This document shows, one piece after another, positions 27,627 through 35,787 of a stretch of DNA of 64,000 bases (the stretch's first letter is position 1; each line of letters starts with the position of its first letter). Below the pieces are notes generated by a model, which ran no database searches, had not been told where the DNA came from, and saw only the letters and a program-made list of their open reading frames with translations. A program made the translations under genes and the position numbers. Origin of the DNA: SHXO01 sp964523885 (GTDB lineage: Bacteria; Pseudomonadota; Gammaproteobacteria; Burkholderiales; SHXO01); NCBI GenBank assembly GCA_964523885.1, contig CAZFYX010000087.1, forward strand, positions 124,001 through 188,000, in the 5' to 3' direction.

Positions 27627-27701
27627 CCGCGGTGAAGGGACACCGCGGCTCGTACCCGGCCTGGGGAAGCCCGGATTCGCGGCGGAAAAAATTCCCGCCG
27701 C
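27627..27701. terminator. Two consecutive hairpins between convergent small genes
   Basis: First hairpin: CCGCGGTG (27627-27634) and CACCGCGG (27641-27648), perfect 8-bp arms. Second: GCGGCGG (27679-27685) and CCGCCGC (27695-27701) around an A-rich loop. They lie between the ends of the rightward and leftward genes and probably terminate both transcripts. Confidence 0.55.
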
Positions 27702-27717
27702 TGAGGCACCGGACCGG

Positions 27718-27972
27718 TCAGGCGATCCCGAGCACCTTCTTCAACCAGTCCAGCCAGGCCTGCCACGTACCCGGGTTCTGGGGATCCAGCGGGTCGGTGG
27801 GGGGAGGCGGATAGTTGCCGGTCGGCTTCTCGGAGCCGGCCTTGGCGTAGCTGGGTGCGACTGCCAGGCTCACGATGGCCGGTGCGACATAGGCAGCCTT
27901 CTTGGCGAATTCACGACGGCCAGCGTTCTCGACGGCTGGCGCTTGCGGTTCAGGCGTGGTGTTGTCTTCCAT
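27718..27972 (-). CDS. Small exported peptide with Pro-rich linker and amphipathic C-terminal helix
   Basis: An 84-residue precursor. N-terminal 16 residues are hydrophilic; then RREFAKKAAYVAPAIVSLAV, a twin-arginine-type or Sec-type signal, and a probable cleavage site after PSYAKA. The remaining 40 residues hold a proline-rich linker (NYPPPPTDPLDPQNPG) and the tail WQAWLDWLKKVLGIA, which would form an amphipathic helix. I recall other small proteins with the same AAYVAPAI-type segment, without known function. It could be a peptide product, an anchor or a toxin-like peptide. Divergent from the TetR gene at 28316. Confidence 0.65.
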   Translation of the reverse strand: MEDNTTPEPQAPAVENAGRREFAKKAAYVAPAIVSLAVAPSYAKAGSEKPTGNYPPPPTDPLDPQNPGTWQAWLDWLKKVLGIA

Positions 27973-28315
27973 CTCGGTCTCTGGTTCTCGCTCTTCTGGT
28001 TCGGTACGACAGTGCGCAAACTGCCATGCGCCGAGAGCTCACACAAGCTGTGTCACGACATTAACAAATCTGCATCGGCAAACATCATCCCGGCTCAGGG
28101 AACGCCGTAAAGGCAGGAGGTCCGCCGCCGCGGCAGGGCCGCCCCAGTGCACGCGCCGGGAACTTCTTTGTACCTACGGCAGCCGGGGTGGCAAGTGCCT
28201 CGCCAGGCGTCGTGAGCACCGGACTGCGGTGGGGAGCAGATCACGGGATGGGTTGTGGCCAACGCGCCATCCCAGGGTCTTGACCGATCGTTCCAGAAAT
28301 GCTGGAATGCCGGTC
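27973..28315. other. Intergenic region between the small peptide gene and TetR
   Basis: These 343 bases carry the promoter of the leftward peptide gene and, at the right end, the candidate TetR operator at 28282. The part near 28040-28080 is more AT-rich than its surroundings. I see no convincing gene in it; open frames that cross it have no ribosome-binding site. Confidence 0.5.
28282..28295 (+). promoter_or_regulatory. Candidate TetR operator, copy 1
   Basis: The 14-mer GACCGATCGTTCCA lies 20 bp upstream of the ATG at 28316 of the TetR gene. The identical 14-mer recurs upstream of the SDR gene (28913-28926). The core ACCGATCG is a near palindrome. Exact repetition at both promoters of a regulator and its neighbour is typical of a shared operator. 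Confidence 0.7.
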
Positions 28316-28894
28316 ATGGTACGCACCAAGCAGTTCGATCAGTACGCCGCGCTGGACGAGGCGATGGAGCTGTTCTGGGAGCGTGGCTACCACGCGACCA
28401 GCATCCAGGACCTCGTCGACCACCTCGGGGTGAATCGACAGAGCCTCTACGACACGTTCGGCGGCAAGGACCAGCTCTACCTCGCCGCGCTGGAGCGCTA
28501 CCGGACGCTCGCCGCCCAGCCGATGCACCAGGCGCTGGCCCGCGAAGGGCCCGTGCGCGAGGTGCTGCAGCGCTTCTTCAGCGAGTTCCTCGACAACTTC
28601 CTGGCCGGCAACTGGAAGGGCTGCTTCATGGTGAACGCCACCGCGGAGCTGGCCGGACAGGATGAAGGGGTGTCGCGGGTCTGCGCAGCCAACGCGCGCC
28701 AGCTCGAGACCGCATTCGCGGGGCTGATCGCGCGCGGCCAGCAGGCCGGCGATATCAACCCCGCCCGCCCGACGCTGCAGCTCGCGCGGTTCCTGGTCAA
28801 CACGCTCAATGGCCTCGCCGTGACGGCGAAGGCCACGCGCGACCGCAAGGCGCTCGACCAGATCGTGGAGGTGGCGCTGGCTGCCCTTCCATGA
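28316..28894 (+). CDS. TetR/AcrR-family transcriptional regulator
   Basis: A 192-residue regulator. The HTH region is FDQYAALDEAMELFWERGYHATSIQDLVDHLGVNRQSLYDTFGGKDQLY, of the AcrR/NemR-like type with the sequence GKDQLYLAAL common to regulators of oxidoreductase genes. The ligand-binding half contains one Cys (GNWKGCFMVNA), which in this subgroup is often near a sensing site. ATG at 28316 is chosen; another in-frame ATG lies at 28307. It is followed 49 bp on by an SDR gene that carries the same 14-mer operator, so it probably represses itself and that gene. Confidence 0.9.
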   Translation: MVRTKQFDQYAALDEAMELFWERGYHATSIQDLVDHLGVNRQSLYDTFGGKDQLYLAALERYRTLAAQPMHQALAREGPVREVLQRFFSEFLDNFLAGNWKGCFMVNATAELAGQDEGVSRVCAANARQLETAFAGLIARGQQAGDINPARPTLQLARFLVNTLNGLAVTAKATRDRKALDQIVEVALAALP

Positions 28895-28912
28895 GTTTTT
28901 TCGCCATTTCCA

Positions 28913-28926
28913 GACCGATCGTTCCA
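28913..28926 (+). promoter_or_regulatory. Candidate TetR operator, copy 2
   Basis: GACCGATCGTTCCA, identical to copy 1 at 28282-28295, sits 17 bp ahead of the SDR start codon and just before its AAAGGAG ribosome-binding site. Repression by steric block of the promoter is expected. Confidence 0.7.
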
Positions 28927-28943
28927 ATAAAGGAGCAACTGCG

Positions 28944-29687
28944 ATGAAACTGCAAGGCAAGATCGCGCTGATCACCGGCGGCACCACCGGCATCGGACGG
29001 GCCACCGCGCAACTGTTCGAGGCCGAAGGTGCACGGGTGTTCGTCACCGGCCGCAGCGAAGCCTCGCTGGCGGATGTCCGCAAGGCCCTCCCCACCGTCA
29101 CGGCCATCCCCTCCGATGCCGCGAGCGTCGAGGATGCCGCCGCGCTGGCGCGGACGATGAAGTCGCTGGCCGGGCGCGTCGACGTCCTGTTCATCAACGC
29201 GGGCATCGCGCAGTTCATGCCGATCGAGCAGGCCACCCCGGAGGCCTTCGACGGCATGTTCGCAGTCAACGTGCGCGGCGCGTACTTCACGATCCAGCAG
29301 ATCCTGCCGCTCATGCCACAGGGCGGTTCGATTGTCCTCACCAGTTCCATCGCCGCCGACCTCGGCATGGCGACCGCCAGCATCTACAGCGCGACCAAGG
29401 CTGCCGTGTCGTCCCTGGCGCGCACGCTGGCGAACGAGTTGGTGGGCCGCGGCATCCGCGTGAACGAGGTCAGCCCGGGCCCGATCGAGACGCCGATCTT
29501 CGGCAAGATGGGCATGTCGGCCGAGCAGATCGCCGGCTTCAAGGGCCACATGGCCGGCATGGTGCCGATGAAGCGCCTGGGCGCACCGGAGGAAGTCGCG
29601 CGCGCGGTGCTGTACCTCGCCTCGGCCGATGCCAGCTACGTGACCGGCGCGAAGATCACGGTGGACGGCGGCGTGGTGCTGAACTAG
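28944..29687 (+). CDS. SDR-family oxidoreductase, TetR-controlled
   Basis: A 247-residue short-chain dehydrogenase with nucleotide motif TGGTTGIG (about residues 12-19), INAGIA, catalytic Ser in SSIAADLG, and YSATKAAV (Tyr/Lys). The sequence SLARTLANELVGRGIRVNEVSPGPIETP is typical of stand-alone SDRs often paired with an AcrR-type regulator. Such pairs frequently respond to electrophiles such as quinones or aldehydes, but the substrate is unknown. Good ribosome-binding site AAAGGAG. GC-rich inverted sequence after the stop (about 29690-29740) may terminate transcription. Confidence 0.9.
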   Translation: MKLQGKIALITGGTTGIGRATAQLFEAEGARVFVTGRSEASLADVRKALPTVTAIPSDAASVEDAAALARTMKSLAGRVDVLFINAGIAQFMPIEQATPEAFDGMFAVNVRGAYFTIQQILPLMPQGGSIVLTSSIAADLGMATASIYSATKAAVSSLARTLANELVGRGIRVNEVSPGPIETPIFGKMGMSAEQIAGFKGHMAGMVPMKRLGAPEEVARAVLYLASADASYVTGAKITVDGGVVLN

Positions 29688-29797
29688 CGCCCCGGCGCGC
29701 GACCGGGTCGCCCGGCCGGGCGCACCCGGTCCGCGCGTGGCGTGGATCCGCGTTGTAGGGTACCGTTCCGACCCTCACAGTCCGTGGAATCCACTTC

Positions 29798-31297
29798 ATG
29801 CGCATCGCCCTCGGCGGCTTCCAGCACGAGACCAATACGTTCGCGCCGAGCAAGGCGACCTTCGACGACTTCGCCCGCGGGGGCGGGTGGCCTGCGCTGT
29901 GCCAGGGCGGCGATCTCTTCGATGCGGTGGCCGGCATCAACCTCCCCATCACCGGCGCGATCGACGCGCTCAGGCGCACCAGCCACCAGCTCATCCCGAC
30001 CGCCTGGGCTGCTGCGAGTCCATCCGCGCACGTGACGCGCGACGCGTACGAGCGCATCGCGGCGATGATCGTGGACCGGATACGGACCGCGGGACAGGTG
30101 GAGGGCGTCTACCTCGACCTGCACGGGGCCATGGTCACCGAGCACCTGCAAGACGGCGAGGGCGAACTGCTGGCGCGCGTGCGCGGCGTGGTCGGGGAGC
30201 GTGTGCCCGTCGTCGCGTCCCTCGACCTGCACGCCAATGTCACCCAGCGCATGGTCGAGCACGCGGACCTGCTGGTCGCCTATCGGACCTACCCGCACGT
30301 CGACATGGCCGAGACCGGCGCACGGGCCGCCGCGTTCCTGCTGCAGCGGCTCGACGGCGCGGGACGTCCGCGCGCGTCGCTGCGGCGCGTGCCCTTCCTC
30401 ATCCCGCTGCAGGCGCAGTGCACGATGCTGGAGCCCGCGCAGTCACTGTATGCCGCGCTGGCGGGACGGGAGACCGACGGCGTCCTGTCCGTCTCGTTCA
30501 CGCCGGGTTTCCCGGCGGCCGACTTCCCCGAGTGCGGCCCGGCCGTGCTGGTCTATGGACAGGACCCGGCTGCAGTGACCGCCGCCGCGGATTCACTGCG
30601 CGCGGAAGTCGAAGCACGCGAGGGGGATTTCGACTACCCGGTATACACCCCCGAGGAAGGTGTGCTGCGCGCGCTGCAGGTCGCATCCCGCTCGCGCCGC
30701 CCGGTGGTCATCGCCGACACCCAGGACAACCCGGGGGCGGGTGGCAACTCGGACACGACCGGCATGCTGCGCGCGCTGGTGGCCGCGGACGCGCAGCGCG
30801 CCGCGATCGGCTTGATGGTGGATCCGGACGTGGCACGCGTCGCGCACGCGGCCGGCGCCGGCGCGACGATCGAGGTTGCGTTGGGCGGCAAATCCCGCAT
30901 CCCCGGCGACGGGCCGTTCCAGGGCCGGTTCCTGGTGGAGCGCTTGTCAGACGGTCGGGTGGACTGCAAGGGGCCGTTCTACCGCGGCGCGCGGATGGCG
31001 CTGGGACCGTCAGCGTGCCTGCGCATCGGCGGCGTGCGGGTCGTCGTGGCGAGTGACAAGCCGCAACTGGCCGACCAGGAGATGTACCGCTTCGTGGGCA
31101 TCGAGCCCACCCAGCAGGCGGTGCTGGTGAACAAGAGCTCGGTGCACTTCCGGGCGGACTTCGCCCCGATTGCAGAGGAGATCCTGGTGTGCCGCGCGCC
31201 CGGGCCCATGCTCGCCGACACCAGCGATTTTCCCTGGACCAGCCTCGCGCCCGGAGTCCGGCTCAAGCCCAGGGGACAGCCCTTCGCCCGCACCTGA
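29798..31297 (+). CDS. M81-family metallopeptidase-like protein (MlrC-like)
   Basis: A 499-residue protein with the MlrC/M81 pattern. It begins MRIALGGFQHETNTFAPSKA, then VYLDLHGAMV, VASLDLHANVTQRMVEHADL, YRTYPHVDM, and in the C-terminal domain IADTQDNPGAGGNSDTTGML. Histidine and aspartate in these motifs probably bind zinc. MlrC acts at the final step of microcystin linear peptide breakdown; most homologues, this included, have unknown substrates. It is a single-gene unit downstream of the SDR gene by 110 bp. The nearby ABC importer with a peptide-type binding protein may or may not be related. Confidence 0.9.
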   Translation: MRIALGGFQHETNTFAPSKATFDDFARGGGWPALCQGGDLFDAVAGINLPITGAIDALRRTSHQLIPTAWAAASPSAHVTRDAYERIAAMIVDRIRTAGQVEGVYLDLHGAMVTEHLQDGEGELLARVRGVVGERVPVVASLDLHANVTQRMVEHADLLVAYRTYPHVDMAETGARAAAFLLQRLDGAGRPRASLRRVPFLIPLQAQCTMLEPAQSLYAALAGRETDGVLSVSFTPGFPAADFPECGPAVLVYGQDPAAVTAAADSLRAEVEAREGDFDYPVYTPEEGVLRALQVASRSRRPVVIADTQDNPGAGGNSDTTGMLRALVAADAQRAAIGLMVDPDVARVAHAAGAGATIEVALGGKSRIPGDGPFQGRFLVERLSDGRVDCKGPFYRGARMALGPSACLRIGGVRVVVASDKPQLADQEMYRFVGIEPTQQAVLVNKSSVHFRADFAPIAEEILVCRAPGPMLADTSDFPWTSLAPGVRLKPRGQPFART

Positions 31298-31352
31298 GCG
31301 GGCGGGTTCGGGTCAGCGACGACGAGGCGAGCCGCTGGCCGCGCAGCGTGAA

Positions 31353-31892
31353 CTAGCGCCAGAACACGCGGTAGGCCAGGAGCAGGCGCGCACCGCCGGC
31401 GCTCGCCAGCACCAGCCCGGCGAACAGGCAGAGCCAGGCGTACTTGGGCAGCGAGTGGTCGAGGATCGCTTCGGTCGGATGCTCGGGGTTGTAGAACACG
31501 ACCACCGTGGTGTTGGGCGCGTACGGCTGCACGATGCGCCGGGCGTCCGCCTCGCTGTAGTTGTCGCGGGCCGTGGCGAGCGAGATCCCGTTGCTGATGA
31601 CGGTCTGGCCGTGCACGTCGTACATGTACTTGACGGTCGGGCGCCAGCGCAACTCGCCATCGTCGGGAACCGGCTCGATGCCCACCTGGGTCACGCGTCC
31701 GAGGGCGGTGGGCCACGCCCGCATCACCTGGGCCCGGTTGTACTGCTCGAGCGCCTGCGCCATCAGCATGACACCGATGAAGATCACCGCGAGACACAGC
31801 GCGAAGGAAACCAGGTCTTCACCCCGGCGCACCCGCAGCCAGCCATTGGCAGGACGGAAGATGCGGCGCTCGACAGTAAATGGACCATTCAT
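31353..31892 (-). CDS. DUF3592-domain membrane protein
   Basis: A 179-residue protein with two membrane helices (about 30-52 and 148-172) and a beta-rich domain between (WPTALGRVTQVGIEPV, RWRPTVKYMYDVHGQ, VVVFYNPEHPTEAIL). These sequences match DUF3592, an uncharacterised bacterial membrane family. ATG at 31892 was chosen; the frame is open upstream but the added sequence shows no protein-like composition. It converges with the MlrC-like gene. Function unknown. Confidence 0.85.
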   Translation of the reverse strand: MNGPFTVERRIFRPANGWLRVRRGEDLVSFALCLAVIFIGVMLMAQALEQYNRAQVMRAWPTALGRVTQVGIEPVPDDGELRWRPTVKYMYDVHGQTVISNGISLATARDNYSEADARRIVQPYAPNTTVVVFYNPEHPTEAILDHSLPKYAWLCLFAGLVLASAGGARLLLAYRVFWR

Positions 31893-32460
31893 GTGTAAGG
31901 CGATCTCCTGGATCCGCGCACGCGGCGGGCACCGCTCGGGAAGGATGGCGAAAGGCCCCTGCCGGAGGACCGCAGAGGTCTGCGCAAGGCCGCAACCGGC
32001 GGTTCCGGCGCGGTCCTCTCCGATGAGGTCTCCCGGCAAGATTCCCTTGCCGATTGCTCCGGCAGCTCTGTGGCCGCCTCGTGCTGCGACAAACTCAACG
32101 TTACACGCTCGGGTGGCGGCCGCGTATGCCACTTTGGTGATATCCGCGGCTCGTCGCACTCCAGCGCATCGACGGCCGCAGTGTATTCGGATCGGGTAGG
32201 TGCGAATATCAGTGTCAAAGGATCCTCAAACTCCCGCTTCTCTGCACCGCCGCGGTGCAGGACGGGCGTGGTGTACGCTGCACTCCGCGCAGCAGCTGAT
32301 CGCGAGCCTGGAGAAGAACATTGGTACAACTGCCGGCTCCGCAGACGCGGACCGCATCCCTCAACGCCCTGTCGACGCTCATGCACCCTCGCTTTTCGTC
32401 CCCGGCATCCGCTGACGCTCGCCGGCGCTGCGCCCCGAACGCCTGGCAGGAACCCTGACG
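31893..32460. other. Long intergenic region upstream of the AAA+ gene
   Basis: About 570 bases without a convincing gene. It should hold the promoter of the leftward DUF3592 gene and that of the AAA+ gene at 32461. A perfect hairpin, CTGCACCG and CGGTGCAG with a 3-base loop, lies at 32242-32260 without a T-tract. Frames open on either strand have no ribosome-binding site and encode atypical, Arg/Ala-rich sequences. Confidence 0.5.
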
Positions 32461-35400
32461 ATGGAATGGCTGCTCGTGACAATCGGTGTCGTGGTCATCC
32501 TGACCCTCGCTGGCTGGTCCCTTCGCCGGCTGCGCGACGACCCCCAGGCGCACCCGACGCCGGCACCACCGCAACCGGCGCCGCCGCGCGAGGCGGAGCC
32601 GCCGCGCGGGGAAACCCTGCAGGACCTCGCGCAGGCGCTGCAGCCTGCATACGAAGCCAGCGCGCACCCGCAGGACCTGGAGTCGGACCCCGCGTTCCAG
32701 CGCGGCGCAGCGTGGCTGGCCGATCCCGGCGTGCAGCTCGAGCACGTGGTGAATTACTGCGTCGGCGCGAACGCGCAGCTCGCTGCGATGGCTGCCGAGG
32801 CGCTGGCCCGCCGCAGGGACAGCACGGCAGCCGTGTCCCGGGTAATGGCGTACCTGGTGCACGCCAACACCTGGACCGCCTATTTCATCCTGCGCTTTCT
32901 CGAGAAGCACGCAGACGAGCCGGTGGTCGCTCCGGTGCTGCTGCTCGCGCGCGACTGGTGGGCACGCAATCCCCTGATGCCGCATTTCCTGGCCGCGTTC
33001 ATCGACGCCCGTGTCATGCGCGGCGAGCAGCCGGATCTCGGGGCGCTGCTGCAGGAGCGCGCGCCCGCCGGCACCGAGGAGCTGCAGGCCATCCTCGACT
33101 GCATCGACACGCCGGCGGGTGCGCAACTGCGCGAGGACCTGCGGCGCTGGCGCGACTCGCGCATCGACCTGGCCATGCTCGGCTCGGTCGGCCGAGTGTG
33201 CTGCAGCCCCGCGCAGCCGGAGCCGATCCTGACGCCACCGCTGGAGGAAGCGCTTGCCACGACGATGTCCGGCCTGCAGCGCGACCCGCCTGCCTCGTTC
33301 CTGGTGACGGGGGAAGCCGGCGTCGGCAAGAGCGCCCTGGTGCGCGCGCTCGGCACCCGCCTGCTGCAGCAGGGGTGGACCGTGTTCGAGGCGACTGCGG
33401 CGGACATCGTAGCCGGACAAACCTACATGGGCGAGCTCGAGGAGCGCGTCCGCGCGCTCCTCTCCAACCTCGACGCGCGCAGGCGGGTGATCTGGTACGT
33501 GCCCGCGTTCCCCGAGTTGTACTACGCGGGCCGCCACCGCTACAGCCCGGTGGGCCTGCTCGACCTGATCCTGCCCGCGATCGAGACCGGGCGGCTGTGC
33601 ATGATCGGCGAAGCGCGGCCGGCCGCGCTGGAGAAGGTGCTGCAACAACGGCCACGCTTGCGGCATGCGTTCAGGTCGCTGGTGCTGGAGGCGCTGCCTG
33701 CCGCGGCGACGCTGGACCTCGCGCGGAAGGTGGTGGAAGCGCGCTTCGCCCCGGTGCAAGCGAGCGCCAGCCTGCTCCAGGACGCCTCCGACCTGTCGCG
33801 GCAGTACCTCGGCACGAGCGTGGCGCCGGGCAATCTGCTGGAACTGCTGGAGCAGGCGCGCCAGCGCGTGCTGGCAGCTGCGCCGGACGGCCGCGCGCTC
33901 ACCCGCGCGGACCTGCTGACCACGCTCGCGCACATGACCGGCCTCCCCGCCGACGTGCTCGACGATCGCCAGGCGCTCGACCGCGCAGCGCTGCGCAGCT
34001 TCCTCGAGCAGCGCGTGATGGGGCAGCCCGAAGCGGTGAGCTGCCTGGTCGACCGGATCGTGATGCTCAAGGCCGGCCTGACCGACCCCGACCGCCCGAT
34101 CGGCGTGTTCCTGTTCGCCGGCCCGACCGGCACCGGCAAGACTGAGGTGGCAAAGACGCTCGCGGAGTACCTGTTCGGCTCGGCGCAGCGGTTGATCCGG
34201 CTCGACATGAGCGAGTTCCAGGAGCCGCAGTCGCTGGCGCGCCTGATCGGTGAAGCGGGCGAGAGCGCCGACACCGATGCGCTGGTCAACCGCATCCGCA
34301 AGCAGCCGTTCTCGGTCGTCCTGCTCGACGAGTTCGAGAAGGCCAACCCGCGCGTCTGGGACCTGTTCCTGCAGGTATTCGACGATGCACGGCTGACCGA
34401 TGCGAGCGGCAACGTCGCCGACTTCCGCCACAGCATCATCATCCTGACCTCGAATCTCGGCGCCGCCGACCAGCGCGGCGGCAGCCTCGGCTTCACCAGC
34501 AGCGACGGCACGTTCAGCGAGGCGCAGGTGCTGCGGGTGATCGGCAGCACGTTCCGACCCGAGTTCGTCAACCGCCTCGACCGCGTGGTGGTGTTCCGTC
34601 CGCTCTCGCGCGGCGTGATGCGCGACATCCTGCGCAAGGAGCTGGCCGCGGTGCTGGGCCGGCGCGGCTTCCGCGATCGCGAGTGGGCGGTGGAGTGGGA
34701 GGAGTCTGCGCTCGAGTTCCTCCTCGACCGCGGCTTCACCCGCGACATGGGTGCACGGCCGTTGCGCCGGGCGATCGACCAGCATGTGCTGGCGCCGCTC
34801 GCGGCGACCATCGTCGACCACCGCTTTCCGGAAGGCGACCAGTTCCTGTTCGTGCGCAGCGACGGCAACGCCATCGAGGTGGAGTTCGTCGATCCGGACG
34901 CCGGGACCGAGCCCGCCGCCGTGCCGGCCGGGGCGACACCGGAGGGCCATGCGGCGATCATGCAGGCGCCTACAGGCAGCGAGCACGAGCGCGCATTCCT
35001 CGCCGCGGCGCTGGCCAGGCTGGAGGAGCGCCTGGCATCCGACCCCTGGCAGCGGGAGAAGGCAGCGCTGCTCGCGCAACTGGGACGCACCGACTTCTGG
35101 TCCAGTCCAGGGCGCCATGGCGTGCTGGCGCAGATCGAGCACCGCGACAGCCTGGAGGCCGGCGTGCAGGCGGCCCAGTCGCTCCTGCGCCGGCTCTGCG
35201 CGCGGGGCGCACCGCCAGGCATCATTGCGAACCTGGCACAGCAGCTCTACCTGCTCGAGCACGGGCTGGTGGATCTCGACGCCGGGTTGTCGCCGGAAGT
35301 CTTCCTGTCGGTCGATCCGGTGGCGGGCGAACGCCTGGACGACCCGGAGGCCGCAGCCTGGACCCGCAGGATCGGGACGATGTACCTCGAATGGGCGCGC

Positions 35401-35787
35401 AAGCGCCGCATGCGCGTGACACGAGTGGGCGACGGCGGGAAGTCAGCCGCGTTCGTGCTCGCGGTTTCGGGATTCGGCGTGCACGGCATCCTGTTGCCCG
35501 AAGCCGGGCTGCACGTGCTGGAGGTGCCGGATGCCGCCGGCGGCTTCGATCGCCACACCGCCCGCGTGCGGCTCGTTGCACAGCCGCCGCAGCCCCGCGC
35601 CGCGAGCGTGGGCGAGCTCGAGCATGCGCTCGCCTGCCTCGCCGGCACCCCTGCGCCGACCGCCATCGTGCGCCGCTATCGCCTGGCGCCCTCACCGCTG
35701 GTGCGCGACGCAGTGGCGGGCTGGCGTACCGGGCGGATCGACGACGTGCTCGCAGGCGACTTCGACCTGGTCGGCCGAGCCGGTTAG
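32461..35787 (+). CDS. Membrane-anchored Clp-like AAA+ ATPase fused to a GGQ-less release-factor-2-like C-terminus
   Basis: An 1,108-residue protein. Residues 1-20 form a membrane anchor. After a Pro-rich linker and a helical N-domain come two ATPase modules of the ClpA/ClpB type. Module 1: Walker A GEAGVGKS near 284, but the expected Walker B acidic pair is replaced (VIWYVPAFPEL). Module 2 is intact: GPTGTGKTE near 553, VVLLDEFEKANPRVWDLFLQ near 620, ILTSNLGA, FRPEFVNRLD, then a D2-small domain. Residues about 871-1040 resemble the PCRF domain of release factor 2 (GRTDFWSSP..., MYLEWARKRRMRV, VHGILLPEAGLHVLEV). The last 40 residues copy the RF2 tail (RYRLAPSPLVRDAVAGWRTG then DDVLAGDFD). The GGQ catalytic domain between is missing. 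Function unknown. Confidence 0.85.
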   Translation: MEWLLVTIGVVVILTLAGWSLRRLRDDPQAHPTPAPPQPAPPREAEPPRGETLQDLAQALQPAYEASAHPQDLESDPAFQRGAAWLADPGVQLEHVVNYCVGANAQLAAMAAEALARRRDSTAAVSRVMAYLVHANTWTAYFILRFLEKHADEPVVAPVLLLARDWWARNPLMPHFLAAFIDARVMRGEQPDLGALLQERAPAGTEELQAILDCIDTPAGAQLREDLRRWRDSRIDLAMLGSVGRVCCSPAQPEPILTPPLEEALATTMSGLQRDPPASFLVTGEAGVGKSALVRALGTRLLQQGWTVFEATAADIVAGQTYMGELEERVRALLSNLDARRRVIWYVPAFPELYYAGRHRYSPVGLLDLILPAIETGRLCMIGEARPAALEKVLQQRPRLRHAFRSLVLEALPAAATLDLARKVVEARFAPVQASASLLQDASDLSRQYLGTSVAPGNLLELLEQARQRVLAAAPDGRALTRADLLTTLAHMTGLPADVLDDRQALDRAALRSFLEQRVMGQPEAVSCLVDRIVMLKAGLTDPDRPIGVFLFAGPTGTGKTEVAKTLAEYLFGSAQRLIRLDMSEFQEPQSLARLIGEAGESADTDALVNRIRKQPFSVVLLDEFEKANPRVWDLFLQVFDDARLTDASGNVADFRHSIIILTSNLGAADQRGGSLGFTSSDGTFSEAQVLRVIGSTFRPEFVNRLDRVVVFRPLSRGVMRDILRKELAAVLGRRGFRDREWAVEWEESALEFLLDRGFTRDMGARPLRRAIDQHVLAPLAATIVDHRFPEGDQFLFVRSDGNAIEVEFVDPDAGTEPAAVPAGATPEGHAAIMQAPTGSEHERAFLAAALARLEERLASDPWQREKAALLAQLGRTDFWSSPGRHGVLAQIEHRDSLEAGVQAAQSLLRRLCARGAPPGIIANLAQQLYLLEHGLVDLDAGLSPEVFLSVDPVAGERLDDPEAAAWTRRIGTMYLEWARKRRMRVTRVGDGGKSAAFVLAVSGFGVHGILLPEAGLHVLEVPDAAGGFDRHTARVRLVAQPPQPRAASVGELEHALACLAGTPAPTAIVRRYRLAPSPLVRDAVAGWRTGRIDDVLAGDFDLVGRAG

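Noticed and set aside
29690..29797. Possible small gene between SDR and MlrC-like genes
   Set aside because: Only GC-rich inverted sequence; no open frame with a ribosome-binding site.
31893..32460. Two overlapping open frames upstream of the AAA+ gene
   Set aside because: Neither has a ribosome-binding site or ordered-protein composition; likely promoter/leader DNA.
32215..35262. Very long open frame (about 1,015 codons) on the minus strand
   Set aside because: It is antisense to the AAA+/release-factor gene and its translation is low-complexity His/Arg/Gln-rich with no family motif; high GC keeps such antisense frames open.
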